Source: Corynebacterium casei LMG S-19264 (GTDB lineage: Bacteria; Actinomycetota; Actinomycetes; Mycobacteriales; Mycobacteriaceae). From it: 64,000 nt of DNA. The position numbers were made by a program, and so were the translations under genes. The DNA is taken from assembly GCF_000550785.1 (NCBI RefSeq), contig NZ_CP004350.1, forward strand, positions 2,584,009 through 2,648,008, written 5' to 3'. The first letter of the stretch is position 1. The number at the start of each line of letters is the position of its first letter. Positions 46,935-61,213 of the stretch are shown one piece after another. Under the pieces are notes generated by a model. The model had not been told where the DNA came from. It ran no database searches and worked only from the letters and a program-made list of their open reading frames with translations.

Positions 46935-47411
46935 ATGAAAACTATTATCACGGGTGTCGATTTCAGTCAGACAGCCCTCACCGCAGCAGAAAAGGCAGCC
47001 GAATTCGCTGCCAGCTTTGACGCCGATCTTTACGTATTTTCCGCATACAGCATGAGTTCCGCAGTAGCTATCCAAACCGCTAACAGCGGAAATATGGCAA
47101 CAAAGACTTCCGAAGCCTACCAACGCCTCGCCGACGGCCAGGCCGCAGCCGCACAACAAGCAGCCGAGTCTGTTGCCACCATCTTGCGCAACTCCTGGCC
47201 AAAGATTCAGGTCATGCCACTTGCTGTTGAAGGACAACCAGCTGAGGTACTACTCAAGAAGGCTGACGAACTCAGTGCCGATGCCATTGTCGTCGGAAAC
47301 AAAAAGGCTCAAGGACTCTCCCGCATCCTCGGAAGCATTTCACGCAACGTCGCCGCCGAAGCAAAGTGCGATCTGTACATCGTTAACACCACGCAACAAC
47401 AATCACGTTAA
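46935..47411 (+). CDS. Universal stress protein (UspA family)
   Basis: The 158-residue protein is a single Usp domain. It starts MKTIITGVDFSQTALTAAEKA, has the typical ADAIVVGNKKAQGLSRILGSIS segment that binds the ATP phosphates in one Usp subgroup, and ends CDLYIVNT. Such proteins respond to starvation or energy stress by an unknown mechanism. ATG 46935 is chosen because the family starts there; the frame is open back to 46872. A hairpin follows the stop. Confidence 0.88.
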   Translation: MKTIITGVDFSQTALTAAEKAAEFAASFDADLYVFSAYSMSSAVAIQTANSGNMATKTSEAYQRLADGQAAAAQQAAESVATILRNSWPKIQVMPLAVEGQPAEVLLKKADELSADAIVVGNKKAQGLSRILGSISRNVAAEAKCDLYIVNTTQQQSR

Positions 47412-47417
47412 TTGGAT

Positions 47418-47454
47418 GCAGAGCGAAGCACAATCACACCAAGCTTCGCTCTGC
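47418..47454 (+). terminator. Hairpin after the usp gene
   Basis: GCAGAGCGAAG and CTTCGCTCTGC form a perfect 11-bp stem with a 15-base loop, seven bases after the stop. No T-run is present. Confidence 0.5.
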
Positions 47455-47494
47455 GCCTCCGCCTCCTAGTTCTCACAGCCAGGGTAAAACGTCT

Positions 47495-47537
47495 AAAAGA
47501 CCCAAGACGAGGATGTTATTCCTCATCTTGGGTCTTT
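47495..47537 (-). terminator. Terminator of the rRNA operon
   Basis: AAAGACCCAAGA-CGAGGA and TCCTC-ATCTTGGGTCTTT form a long stem with T-runs on both strands, 26 bases after the 5S gene. Confidence 0.8.
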
Positions 47538-47562
47538 GTCTTATGTAGTTATTTATGTTTTA

Positions 47563-47681
47563 TGTCGGCGGTAACTTACTCTCCCACACCCTCCCGGGTG
47601 CAGTACCATCAGCGCGGGCAGGCTTAGCTTCCGGGTTCGGAATGGGTATCCGGGCGTTTCCCTGCCGCTATGGCCACCGAC
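47563..47681 (-). rRNA. rrf: 5S ribosomal RNA
   Basis: The minus strand reads GGTGGCCATAGCGGCAGGGA at the 5' side and ends GAGAGTAAGTTACCGCCGA. It is about 119 nt with the usual CCCATTCCGAACCCGGAAGC core. Ends are approximate to a few bases. Confidence 0.93.
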
Positions 47682-47876
47682 AAATCATCGGAACAATCAC
47701 CACACGGTGGGTGAGTGTCTGATGCTATGGGTGTTGTGTCAGATACTGCATAGTGGACGCGGTGCACGGCAAAGACCAAGTAGTCTTTATGTGTTCTTAT
47801 TTTTTTGAGTATTTTCTCGTTACGATTGCGAAACCAAACCAGCCACAGCGTGACTTATGTGTTTGGTGTGTTTGTT

Positions 47877-53002
<5,126 letters not shown>

Positions 53003-53638
53003 AATGCGTATAGCATCTAGGCGAGAAAGCCTAAACCAAGCAAAAAAAGACAAACAACACACACAAAGCGCTTAAACCAAATGTGTGAAGCTGACCAAAA
53101 ATTACTACATAAAGAAATCAACAAACCCAACCAGAACAAACCAATTGAGTAAGGTAAAAAGTGTTTATCCTGTATCACTACAGACAACAATTACATCGAT
53201 ATTCAATATGCACCGTTAAAATATTTAACTATTTTCAATGACACCCCATTAACGACAAGTGACATCCGGTACACACCAACAACCAAACACCCAAAAGAGT
53301 ATCTAGCCCAACATAATCCTCATCCACACAACACAGACAAAAATATAATATCTAGTACATTGGCACACTATTGAGTTCTCAGACAACAACCACACCACTT
53401 CTCATAACCCACATCAACGATGCGTCACAAGATAAGTGAATGGAAAGTCAAAAATCTATTTTGATTGTCAACGGCTGTTTTCCTACCGCCATTCTCACCA
53501 GAACTTCAAGCTCTGTGCGGGGCGTTGTCGGTCTCGCTGACTCACATAAAGTTACACGCCACCCACACCCTTGACAAATCCCCAGCACAAACCACATAAA
53601 TGCGATTCATACTGGGGACTGTTTTGGGCCATTTGAAG
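53003..53638 (-). promoter_or_regulatory. rRNA leader and promoter region
   Basis: No protein gene is supported in this AT-rich stretch between 16S and murA. On the minus strand it holds GTCTGAGAACTCAATAGTGT (around 53366-53385), the conserved leader element of actinobacterial rRNA operons. A TTGACA sequence (complement of 53467-53472) is a possible -35 element. A second, murA-proximal promoter may exist; exact -10 boxes are unclear. Confidence 0.6.
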
Positions 53639-54907
53639 TTAATAGACCGTTTCTTCCTGTCCGCGCTCGATTGTGGCGCCAAGAGCTTGCAGGTTTTCCA
53701 CGAAGTTCGGGTAGCCACGGTCAATGTGGAAGACATCATGAACGGTGGTCTGCTCATCAGCGCACAGTGCGGTGAGGACAAGTCCTGCTCCAGCGCGGAT
53801 ATCGGAAGACCACACGTGCGTAGAAGACAGCTTCTCTTGCCCACGGATGACTACGTGGTGTCCATCGACTTGTGCATCGGCACCAAGGCGCAGCATCTCA
53901 TCAACAAAGCGGAAGCGGGATTCAAAGACGTTCTCTGTGATGACCGCGGTTCCCTCCGCTACTGCGGACAGTCCAATCGCCATGGGCTGCAAGTCAGTTG
54001 GGAATCCTGGGAAAGGAAGCGTCTGGTAGTCCACTGACTGTGGACGTCCATTCATCCGAACCCGGAAACCGTTCTCATAGGTTTCGATGTCAGCACCTGC
54101 TGAACGCAGCTTCGCCAAAGGAAGATGGAGGTGGCGCGGTGCGATGCCGCTAACGGTGATATCACCTTGGGTCATCGCGGCAGCATATGCCCATGTGCCG
54201 GCAACAATGCGATCACCGATGACCTCATGGTTGGTCGGCTGTAGCTTTTCGACACCATTAATAGTGATGGTGGACGTGCCTGCGCCGGAAATATCCGCAC
54301 CCATTTCCAAAAGCATGTTGCACAGGTCAACAATCTCTGGCTCGCGGGCGGCGTTGTCGAGGACCGTGGTGCCATCGGCAAGCACTGCGGCTGTCAAAAT
54401 GTTCTCTGTCGCACCTACCGATGGGAAATCCAGCTTAATTTTTGCGCCAGTAAGCTGCGAAGCCTCAGTAACCACCGCACCGTGCTCGATGCGAGTCTTT
54501 GCCCCCAACTTTTCCAGACCCGACTGGTGCATATCCAGCGGACGGGAGCCAATAGCGTCACCGCCTGGAAGCGCGACGCGGGCCTCACCACAGCGCGCGG
54601 TCAACGGACCAAGCACACACACAGAGGCGCGGAACTGGCGAACCGCATCAAAATCAGCATCATTGCTGGGCATCGCAGGAGTATCAATAGTGACAGTCGT
54701 GCCGTCTATAACAACAGAACAGCCCAGGCCCTCAAGCACCTTCTTCATCAAAGGCACATCGAGGATCTCTGGGCAGTTAGTTAACGTTGTAGATCCTTCA
54801 GCGAGCAATGCGGCAGCCATAAGTTTAAGAACAGAGTTCTTTGCGCCGTCTACTTTCACTGCGCCTTGTAGGCGCGCTCCGCCGGAAACAATAAATAGAT
54901 CTTTCAC
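53639..54907 (-). CDS. murA: UDP-N-acetylglucosamine 1-carboxyvinyltransferase
   Basis: MurA transfers enolpyruvate from PEP to UDP-GlcNAc, the first committed step of peptidoglycan synthesis. The 422-residue protein has family motifs [18 protein letters not shown] and [15 protein letters not shown]. The active-site loop reads [11 protein letters not shown]: Asp117 replaces the cysteine (Cys115 in E. coli) that fosfomycin alkylates. The same substitution at position 117 in Mycobacterium tuberculosis makes MurA insensitive to the drug. Function should be retained. The gene follows ramA on the same strand, 11 bases away, so both may share a transcript. Confidence 0.96.
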   Translation of the reverse strand: MKDLFIVSGGARLQGAVKVDGAKNSVLKLMAAALLAEGSTTLTNCPEILDVPLMKKVLEGLGCSVVIDGTTVTIDTPAMPSNDADFDAVRQFRASVCVLGPLTARCGEARVALPGGDAIGSRPLDMHQSGLEKLGAKTRIEHGAVVTEASQLTGAKIKLDFPSVGATENILTAAVLADGTTVLDNAAREPEIVDLCNMLLEMGADISGAGTSTITINGVEKLQPTNHEVIGDRIVAGTWAYAAAMTQGDITVSGIAPRHLHLPLAKLRSAGADIETYENGFRVRMNGRPQSVDYQTLPFPGFPTDLQPMAIGLSAVAEGTAVITENVFESRFRFVDEMLRLGADAQVDGHHVVIRGQEKLSSTHVWSSDIRAGAGLVLTALCADEQTTVHDVFHIDRGYPNFVENLQALGATIERGQEETVY

Positions 54908-54918
54908 GCCTCGCTATC

Positions 54919-55758
54919 TTACGGCAAAGCACCAATCCGGCGCGCAGCGTTGACAGCTTCATAGCGAGTATGGGCGCCTAGCTTACGCATCACCGAGCGC
55001 AAGTAAGACTTCACGGTCTCCGCGCCGATGCCCATTTCCTCTGCCGCTTCCACGTTAGTGTGCCCCAAGGCGACGCAGCTTAAGACATCCAACTCACGCG
55101 CAGACAACTTGGTGGACTGCTTAACGCGAACCGGGGAAACCATCTGATCGCAGAGTGCTTCAAGTTCTTTGCGCAAGGAATCATCTTCTACACGGTTAGC
55201 CAGCATGCGCAGCTTGGAGTGCGTGGAGCGAACCTGCTCCCACTCCGCACCGTTCATGACGTGGCCACGGCCAGCGCCAGCCTTGTTGCCATCCATGCGA
55301 CGCAGAGCGGAGTTAACCGCTAAGTCCTGCTCCAGGCTGCGAGCGGTCATGGTGACTTCTTCAATCACCTTGTCGCCCAGCCGCACTGGCGAATGAACAC
55401 CGACGTAAATGACGCCACGGATTTCGCGCTGAACGATGACAGGAACCGCGACAATAGAATGCAGACCTTCATCCTGGATGAAACGGTCATTTTCATGCGA
55501 GATGGTGTTCGCACGAACATAATCAGAAACACCAACAGCACGGCGGGTAGACACTACGCGGCCACCAACGCCAACACCCGGTTCGATGATGAGATTCTGA
55601 AGAGCCGGAGTACGCAAACCAACCCACTGAGTAATCTGCAGCCGATTATCCGGCAACAGAGTTCCGTACATGGTGACCGGAATGCCAGTTGCAGTCTTCA
55701 GAGAAGACAGCGCGGTACGGACGGCTTCATCGTCGTCTTTGATCCGATGCGAGTCCAT
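54919..55758 (-). CDS. ramA: LuxR-type regulator of acetate metabolism RamA
   Basis: RamA is a global regulator of carbon metabolism in C. glutamicum, activating acetate and many central-metabolism genes. The 279-residue protein has an N-terminal GAF-like domain (about 15-150, TGIPVTMYGTLL and IVAVPVIVQREIRGVIYVGVHS) and a C-terminal LuxR helix-turn-helix (about 215-275, KLSARELDVLSCVALGHTNVEAAEEMG, then KSYLRSVMRKL). Sequence and position next to cysK and cysE agree with my memory of the C. glutamicum protein. Confidence 0.94.
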   Translation of the reverse strand: MDSHRIKDDDEAVRTALSSLKTATGIPVTMYGTLLPDNRLQITQWVGLRTPALQNLIIEPGVGVGGRVVSTRRAVGVSDYVRANTISHENDRFIQDEGLHSIVAVPVIVQREIRGVIYVGVHSPVRLGDKVIEEVTMTARSLEQDLAVNSALRRMDGNKAGAGRGHVMNGAEWEQVRSTHSKLRMLANRVEDDSLRKELEALCDQMVSPVRVKQSTKLSARELDVLSCVALGHTNVEAAEEMGIGAETVKSYLRSVMRKLGAHTRYEAVNAARRIGALP

Positions 55759-56054
55759 TAACCCAAACTCCTTATAACCCTTTGAATCGGGGGTATTTCA
55801 ACACGTTTATCCACAGTTTAACCGTTATTCGGGGGTAATCCTAACCCAATCCCTTACGGAATCTCTAATCAGACTCACAACGACTTCCATAAAAGCAGGG
55901 ACACCCAATCAGGTGCCCCCACTTACTGCAACAACGCAATGCCGACCCGGCATTCTTCACCTTTCGGTCTAGAATAAATATACCGTGCGGTCTAGTGGCG
56001 TGGTGTACACTGGCCTACAGCAACAAAAAATCTAACTAAAAGGAGGCCATGACC
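55759..56054. promoter_or_regulatory. ramA / cysK divergent promoter region
   Basis: The region holds both promoters. TACACT (56006-56011) is a possible cysK -10. GGTCTAG occurs twice (55966-55972 and 55990-55996), 24 bases apart, next to TATACC. The GTCTA units resemble half-sites of the sulfur repressor McbR (TAGAC-N6-GTCTA) but stand in direct orientation, so McbR control is only a suggestion. Several AACCC/GGGG-rich stretches near 55780-55850 may be RamA sites. Confidence 0.4.
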
Positions 56055-56990
56055 ATGGCTAAGATTTATGACTCAATCCTCGAAACCATCGGTGGCACCC
56101 CACTGGTTCGTCTCAACAACTTGACCAAGGACATCGACGCAGAGGTGCTGGTGAAGGTTGAGTCCTTCAACCCAGCAAACTCCGTCAAGGACCGCATTGG
56201 TAAGGCAATCATCGACGCTGCTGAGGCATCCGGAGAGTTGAAGCCAGGCGGCACCATCGTTGAGGCAACCTCCGGCAACACCGGTATTGCACTTGCACTG
56301 GTTGGCGCTGCTCGCGGTTACAAGGTCATCTTGACCATGCCTGAGACCATGTCCGCTGAGCGCCGCGTTCTGCTGCGCGCATACGGTGCAGAAATCGTTC
56401 TGACCCCAGGCGCTGCTGGAATGCAGGGTGCTGTGGACAAGGCCAATGAAGTTCTGGCTCAGCAGGAAAACGCTGTTCTGGCTCGTCAGTTCTCCAACGA
56501 GGCAAACGCACAGGTTCATTATGAGACCACCGGCCCAGAGCTTTGGGAAGACTCCGGCGAGAAGATTGACGCTTTCGTAGCTGGCGTCGGCACCGGCGGC
56601 ACCATCACCGGTTCCGGCCGTTACCTGAAGGAAAAGAACGCTGACGTTCGCCTGATTGCTGTTGAGCCAGCTGACTCCCCGGTTCTGACCGAGGGCAAGG
56701 CTGGCCCACACAAGATTCAGGGCCTGGGCGCTAACTTCATCCCTGAGGTTCTTGACCGCGAGCTGCTCGATGAGGTTGTTACCGCAACCAACGAAGAGTC
56801 AATCGCTACCGCTCGCAAGCTGGCTACCGATGAAGGCCTGCTGGTTGGTATCTCCTCCGGCGCCAACATCTCCGCTGCGCTAAAGGTTGCTGCTCGTGAT
56901 GAGTTCAAGGGCAAGACCATCGTTGTTGTTGCACCTGACTTTGGTGAGCGCTACGTCTCCACCGTCCTGTTCGAGGACATTCGCGACTAA
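56055..56990 (+). CDS. cysK: Cysteine synthase (O-acetylserine sulfhydrylase)
   Basis: CysK makes cysteine from O-acetylserine and sulfide with pyridoxal phosphate. The 311-residue protein has the PLP lysine in NPANSVKDRIG (Lys45), the substrate loop TSGNTGIALA, the phosphate-binding GTGGTITG and GISSGAN near the end. AAAGGAGG precedes two ATGs; 56055 is at better distance than 56049. The following gene encodes serine acetyltransferase, which supplies the substrate, with a terminator between them. Confidence 0.96.
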   Translation: MAKIYDSILETIGGTPLVRLNNLTKDIDAEVLVKVESFNPANSVKDRIGKAIIDAAEASGELKPGGTIVEATSGNTGIALALVGAARGYKVILTMPETMSAERRVLLRAYGAEIVLTPGAAGMQGAVDKANEVLAQQENAVLARQFSNEANAQVHYETTGPELWEDSGEKIDAFVAGVGTGGTITGSGRYLKEKNADVRLIAVEPADSPVLTEGKAGPHKIQGLGANFIPEVLDRELLDEVVTATNEESIATARKLATDEGLLVGISSGANISAALKVAARDEFKGKTIVVVAPDFGERYVSTVLFEDIRD

Positions 56991-57029
56991 TTCTTTCGCG
57001 CACGCGGTGGCACTTTAATTCACTGCGTC

Positions 57030-57070
57030 ACTCCCGGCTATCCAACTTTATTGGGTGGCCGGGAGTTTTT
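57030..57070 (+). terminator. Terminator of cysK
   Basis: ACTCCCGGC and GCCGGGAGT pair around an inner CCAAC/GGGT region and are followed by TTTTTATTT. Confidence 0.88.
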
Positions 57071-57098
57071 ATTTGGTGGCGACTTAGAGGTTAAACGG

Positions 57099-57111
57099 TA
57101 GGATTTCGCAT
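57099..57111 (+). promoter_or_regulatory. -10 element of cysE, probable leaderless transcript
   Basis: TAGGAT at 57099-57104 ends seven bases before the cysE ATG, with no ribosome site between. cysE therefore seems to have its own promoter and a leaderless message. Confidence 0.5.
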
Positions 57112-57684
57112 ATGAACCCTTTGACTATCAGTTCTCGGATTCGGGAAGACCTTAAAAATGCCCGCGAGCATGACCCTGCTGCTCGCAGCGACGTTGAAAA
57201 CGCTGTCGTTTATTCCGGTCTTCACGCCATCTGGCTTCACCGCATTTGCCACTGGATGTGGAAGCGCAACATCAAGGGACCGGCACGCATTTTAGCCCAG
57301 TTCAACCGCTTCCTCACGGGCATTGAAATCCACCCTGGTGCGACTATTGGCCGCCGCTTCTTTATTGACCACGGCATGGGCATCGTTATTGGTGAAACCG
57401 CCGAAATTGGTGACGGTGTCATGCTGTACCACGGCGTCACGCTGGGTGGCCAGGTGCTTACGCAAACTAAGCGCCACCCAACTTTGAAGGACAACGTTGT
57501 TGTCGGCGCCGGCGCAAAGGTCTTGGGCCCCATCACTATCGGTGAAGGCTCCGCTGTTGGCGCCAACGCGGTAGTGACGAAGGATGTGCCAGATAACCAC
57601 ACCGCTACCGGTATTCCAGCGAAGAACCGACCTCGCAAGAAAGAAGAGCAGATCAAGCTGGTTGACCCGGATTACTTCATCTAG
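57112..57684 (+). CDS. cysE: Serine O-acetyltransferase
   Basis: CysE activates serine for CysK. The 190-residue protein is the short bacterial form: a helical N-terminus ([25 protein letters not shown]) and the left-handed beta helix of hexapeptide repeats with [29 protein letters not shown] and [11 protein letters not shown]. The histidine-aspartate catalytic pair and the acetyl-CoA site appear intact. The C-terminal ending with Ile (DYFI) is the usual tail that binds CysK in the cysteine synthase complex. Confidence 0.96.
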   Translation: MNPLTISSRIREDLKNAREHDPAARSDVENAVVYSGLHAIWLHRICHWMWKRNIKGPARILAQFNRFLTGIEIHPGATIGRRFFIDHGMGIVIGETAEIGDGVMLYHGVTLGGQVLTQTKRHPTLKDNVVVGAGAKVLGPITIGEGSAVGANAVVTKDVPDNHTATGIPAKNRPRKKEEQIKLVDPDYFI

Positions 57685-57732
57685 TCCACAGCAGCAGTAA
57701 TTGGCGCCTACAGTCAGCCGCCAGCAATGCCA

Positions 57733-57769
57733 GTGGGGCCGCAGCACACTCTAAGTGCCGCGGCCCCAC
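57733..57769 (+). terminator. Terminator of cysE
   Basis: GTGGGGCCGC and GCGGCCCCAC form a perfect 10-bp stem followed by TTTCTATTTGT. Confidence 0.85.
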
Positions 57770-57784
57770 TTTCTATTTGTCTCA

Positions 57785-57810
57785 AGTGCAAACCACATGG
57801 GGTTTGCACT
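57785..57810 (-). terminator. Hairpin after the GNAT gene
   Basis: AGTGCAAACC and GGTTTGCACT form a perfect 10-bp stem with a 6-base loop, right after the stop of the minus-strand gene. Confidence 0.6.
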
Positions 57811-57812
57811 CT

Positions 57813-58133
57813 CTAGCTGCCTTCTACATCAGAAGCTTTAACGAGGATGTCCTTGTACTCACCCGTGGTACGTACGAATTTGCGTACTGCAGGGCAGGTA
57901 GCAATGACTTTGACGCCATCTTCCCGGGAGGCATCCAACGCGCCAGCAATCAAAGGCTTTGAAAGACCATGGCCTTGGAAGGCTTCATCAACGACGGTGT
58001 GGTTGAAATCGCGCACGCCCTCCGCAGCAAGCACGTAGTGCGCTGCGCCAGCTTCTTTCCCATCAACTTTGAGAACGTACTTGGTGTTCTCAGCGTCGTG
58101 GACAATCTCGTTGTTTTTGTCTTCGGTGCTCAT
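57813..58133 (-). CDS. Small GNAT-type N-acetyltransferase-like protein, paralogue A
   Basis: The 106-residue protein is a minimal GNAT fold of the YjdJ/GTNAT type. It has RDFNHTVVDEAFQGHGLSKPLIAGAL with the acetyl-CoA loop (Q-G-H-G-L) and KVIATCPAVRKFV after it. Such proteins are about 90-110 residues long; substrates are unknown, and a human relative acts on small amines. It shares strong similarity with the next gene, so the two are a tandem duplication. Confidence 0.82.
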   Translation of the reverse strand: MSTEDKNNEIVHDAENTKYVLKVDGKEAGAAHYVLAAEGVRDFNHTVVDEAFQGHGLSKPLIAGALDASREDGVKVIATCPAVRKFVRTTGEYKDILVKASDVEGS

Positions 58134-58183
58134 TCTTCATCCTTGCCAAGGCATCTAGGCCGTAGCTTCGAGTACGCAGATGC

Positions 58184-58468
58184 TTAGCGACGAATCAGGT
58201 CTTCGTATTCTGGGTTCTTGGACACGAAGTGCTGTACTGCTGAGCAGGATGCAACAGCCTTAAGGCCGGCTTCGCGGGTCTCATCCAAGGCTGTCTTAAT
58301 CAAAGGTGAGGACAGACCCTTGCCGCGGAAATCAGGGTTGATAACCGTGTGGTTGAAATCGCGAACATCATCAGATGGGGTGACGTAATCGGCGTGGCCT
58401 GCGGTTTCACCATCTACTGTGATGACGAAACGCTTACGGTCAGTGTTATGAGTTACTTCTTGTGACAT
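58184..58468 (-). CDS. Small GNAT-type N-acetyltransferase-like protein, paralogue B
   Basis: The 94-residue protein matches its neighbour over its length: RDFNHTVINPDFRGKGLSSPLIKTAL with the CoA loop R-G-K-G-L, then KAVASCSAVQHFV. ATG 58468 is chosen; ATG 58477 is equally possible and the longer frame overlaps the tRNA-Phe gene. It is transcribed before paralogue A, 50 bases apart. Confidence 0.8.
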   Translation of the reverse strand: MSQEVTHNTDRKRFVITVDGETAGHADYVTPSDDVRDFNHTVINPDFRGKGLSSPLIKTALDETREAGLKAVASCSAVQHFVSKNPEYEDLIRR

Positions 58469-58534
58469 GTGAGTCATTCTACACCCGAGACGCAACAAAG
58501 CTCCTAATGTTTTCACACTAGGAGCTTTACGTTG

Positions 58535-58607
58535 TGGCCAGAGCCAGGATCGAACTGGCGACCCCACACTTTTCAGGCGTGTGCTCTACCGACTGAGCTA
58601 TCTGGCC
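58535..58607 (-). tRNA. tRNA-Phe (GAA)
   Basis: The minus strand folds as a 73-nt tRNA with acceptor GGCCAGA/TCTGGCC, anticodon loop CTGAAAA (anticodon GAA) and T-loop TTCGATC. It ends the tRNA cluster Glu-Asp-(island)-Asp-Phe. Confidence 0.95.
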
Positions 58608-58631
58608 AAAGATTGCCGCAAGGCAATCTTG

Positions 58632-58705
58632 CGACCCTGACGGGACTTGAACCCGCGACCTCCGCCGTGACAGGGCGGCGCGCTAACCAACTGCGCCACA
58701 GGGCC
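58632..58705 (-). tRNA. tRNA-Asp (GTC), first copy
   Basis: The minus strand folds as a 74-nt tRNA with acceptor GGCCCTG/CAGGGTC and anticodon GTC in CTGTCAC. The sequence is identical to the copy at 62539-62612; only a few flanking bases are shared. Confidence 0.95.
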
Positions 58706-58808
58706 ATATTTAATTAACTGTGCCCTTAGGCACGATAGGTTACTTTACAGAACGCGCGTCATTCAATACAAATCAGCAGTTCAAGCACCAGTTTACCTCA
58801 CCTCAACC

Positions 58809-58852
58809 CGGGCTTCTACCCTGGTAGCTTTCGCTTACCGGGGAGAAGCCCG
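58809..58852 (-). terminator. Terminator-like hairpin after the vWA gene
   Basis: CGGGCTTCT and AGAAGCCCG with an inner CTGGTA/TACCGG stem form a long hairpin between the vWA gene and tRNA-Asp. There is no long T-run. Confidence 0.6.
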
Positions 58853-58902
58853 CATTGAGATGCCCGGAAGAAACAAGCAAGAGACCAACCAGCGGTCATG
58901 GC

Positions 58903-60969
58903 CTATTGCTTGTTGCGCATCCGCATCACGATGACCGCGATTGCGGCTAGAAGACCTAGCACCAAGATGCCAACCGCACCCCAGATGGCGCCATTAAATC
59001 CACCGCCGCCGGACTCTCCTTCCGCCGCCGCATTGGAGGTATCTGTATCAGTGGCTTCCTCCGACTCCGTAGCGGTCTCCTCTGCTTCAGAAGATGCCGC
59101 TTCAAAGGTCGGTGGGGTATCCGAAGACTCTGGTCCCGGCTCATAGGTTGGACGCCAGTCACTGCCCTCATCCACGGGACGAGTTACATCAACCGCGAGC
59201 TCATACTCCTGGTCAATGTTTCTGAGGCTTTCTTCATCCCACGGCACCGACAGCGACACAGCAATGAAGTGATCACCGGCAATGGACATGCGATCTCCTC
59301 CTGCGTTCGCGTTTCTGTTGTTGTAACGCAGCGGGCGGTCCGACATCAGGTGAGAAACGTCAGTGTCATTTGAAGTGTGCTGAGAATTGTAAGTATCTTC
59401 CACGACCGATTTCACTGGATTGACCAGCTGGAGAGACAACCACGCGGAGTCGATGTTCTCATTCAGGCGATTACGAATGGCCATCTCCGGAACCTGGCCC
59501 CATTCGACGGGGATCTTGTAGTAGTGGGTTTCACCGGCCACGATGGAGTTCTTAATGGTTCCTGGCTCAATCTCGGGTGCGTCATTAAAGCTGGTGCCAT
59601 TTTCAACACCTTGAGCCTCACCAAACTTCACATCGGGAGACTCCTGAGCTAAAGATCCAAAGTCGCCTTCTAGTTGAATAACATTTTCCGGCGGTACAGG
59701 CTCGTAGTAGATGTTGACTTCTACGCCGAGCTCTTCACCGACTAATTCACCATCCGTTCCCGCGGTGAAAGTGTGCCCGACAATCCACTCCTCCATGTCG
59801 CAATTGCCCACTTCTTCACCGTCGATGAAAGATGTCATCGGTTCAGTTGGGAAGAGATTTCTCATGTCGACGTTTCCCCGCCAGACCGTCATCGACTCAT
59901 CTGCCCGGCAGTCCGAACCGTCCATGTGATTAGACACCTCAGCGGCATTCACTCGAACGCTGCCATCACTTCCTGAGGCTACGGATCCGGTTGCGTCACG
60001 CTGCGGGATACCGGTTACTGAAATCATCGCATTGTGGCCCTCAGGAACAGCAACTCGGAAGTAGTTGACCTCGGATTCAGTACCGGAGACAGTGACATGA
60101 GTTTGGTATTGACCTTCATCGAGCCATTTGGCGTCGTCGATGTTGTCGGCGTATTCAAATTCGGTGCCGGCCATTTCGTAGCCGACGGCGTCGCGCTGGA
60201 CCAGGAACTCGAGCTGGTTGCCGAGTTCCTCGGCGTTCTCGGCTTCAACGTAGATGCCACCGGAGATCTCAGAGATGCACTCCAGCTCAGCCTGGGCAGC
60301 TTCATCGGCCTTGAAACCCACGGTGTGGATCGCGAGGTCCAAACCGTCGCCGGCGAGTTCTTCTGCAACCTCACAGACAGGCGGCGGCGCGCAGGTGTCA
60401 ATGCCGTCAGAGACCAAGATGATGGAGCGCTCCCCCTCGCTGCCAAGCTCATCGGCAGCCGCGCGCAAAGCATTGCCCATCGGGGTGTAGCCCTGCGCCT
60501 CCAAGGCATCAATCTCACCCTTGAGTTCTTCTTTGTCAATGCGCTCAACCGGGGCCAGGACATCAATATCCTGACATCCTCTTTCACGATTGTCCGGCGC
60601 GTTGGACTCAGAGGCGCCATAGACAAGCATGCCCATCACGGCCGTCTCCGGCAGGGAATCCACCAGCTGATTAGCTGCCTGCTTCGCAGCATCCAGACGC
60701 GTTCCCCCATCAACGTCCTGCGCCATCATGGAATCTGAAGCATCCATGATCAGCGCGGCACGGGAGTCACCACCATCGGAGCTTTCAGAGCTGTCCGAAT
60801 CAGCTGGTTCATCTTCGGTATCACTCGCAGAAGACTCCGACTCTGCTACTTCATCGCTGGTAGATGCGCTTTGGGCTAACGCTGGCCACGCCGTCCAGGT
60901 GATAACAAACATGATTGTTACCAACAGGGCAAGGAATTGAGTGGCGGTCCTCAGAGGCAATTTCACCAT
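58903..60969 (-). CDS. Surface-anchored von Willebrand A domain protein
   Basis: The 688-residue protein has a signal peptide (cleavage after about residue 32, PALAQS), an acidic Ser/Asp/Glu stretch and a VWA domain (about 70-265) with an intact metal site, DASDS near 76-80, a Thr in GYTPMGNAL, and VSDGIDTC. Two long beta-rich unknown domains (about 270-590), an acidic linker and a C-terminal helix with RMRNKQ as stop anchor follow. It is thus fixed in the membrane with most of the chain outside. No LPxTG motif is present. GGAAGGAG fits ATG 60969. VWA domains bind proteins; the partner is unknown. It lies between duplicated tRNA-Asp genes. Confidence 0.85.
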   Translation of the reverse strand: MVKLPLRTATQFLALLVTIMFVITWTAWPALAQSASTSDEVAESESSASDTEDEPADSDSSESSDGGDSRAALIMDASDSMMAQDVDGGTRLDAAKQAANQLVDSLPETAVMGMLVYGASESNAPDNRERGCQDIDVLAPVERIDKEELKGEIDALEAQGYTPMGNALRAAADELGSEGERSIILVSDGIDTCAPPPVCEVAEELAGDGLDLAIHTVGFKADEAAQAELECISEISGGIYVEAENAEELGNQLEFLVQRDAVGYEMAGTEFEYADNIDDAKWLDEGQYQTHVTVSGTESEVNYFRVAVPEGHNAMISVTGIPQRDATGSVASGSDGSVRVNAAEVSNHMDGSDCRADESMTVWRGNVDMRNLFPTEPMTSFIDGEEVGNCDMEEWIVGHTFTAGTDGELVGEELGVEVNIYYEPVPPENVIQLEGDFGSLAQESPDVKFGEAQGVENGTSFNDAPEIEPGTIKNSIVAGETHYYKIPVEWGQVPEMAIRNRLNENIDSAWLSLQLVNPVKSVVEDTYNSQHTSNDTDVSHLMSDRPLRYNNRNANAGGDRMSIAGDHFIAVSLSVPWDEESLRNIDQEYELAVDVTRPVDEGSDWRPTYEPGPESSDTPPTFEAASSEAEETATESEEATDTDTSNAAAEGESGGGGFNGAIWGAVGILVLGLLAAIAVIVMRMRNKQ

Positions 60970-61115
60970 GCCGGGTGCTCCTTCCAATACGAGATAGCCA
61001 CCCGGGAATAGGCGACCCTAGGGTGCCAGAGTATTGAGGAAAGGTTAACGTTGGGTTAAGTAAAGAAAAGTGTGTCTGAATTAGCTTACTTCTGCCAGCT
61101 CAACAACTGTTTTTA

Positions 61116-61154
61116 GCCGGTTAATAGGTCTCCAAGAGCTATTAACCGGCCTTT
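61116..61154 (+). terminator. Internal terminator of IS copy 2
   Basis: The same perfect 12-bp stem and CTTTT tail as in copy 1 lie between the left repeat and the transposase gene. Confidence 0.8.
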
Positions 61155-61213
61155 TGCGTTCAATACCGAGATCCCGTGAAAAATGTGCTAACCGGTTCTG
61201 GTTTGATTTTCCG

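Noticed and set aside
54087..54953. A 288-codon frame opposite murA.
   Set aside because: Antisense of murA and crosses into ramA; Ser/Ala/Pro-rich shadow.
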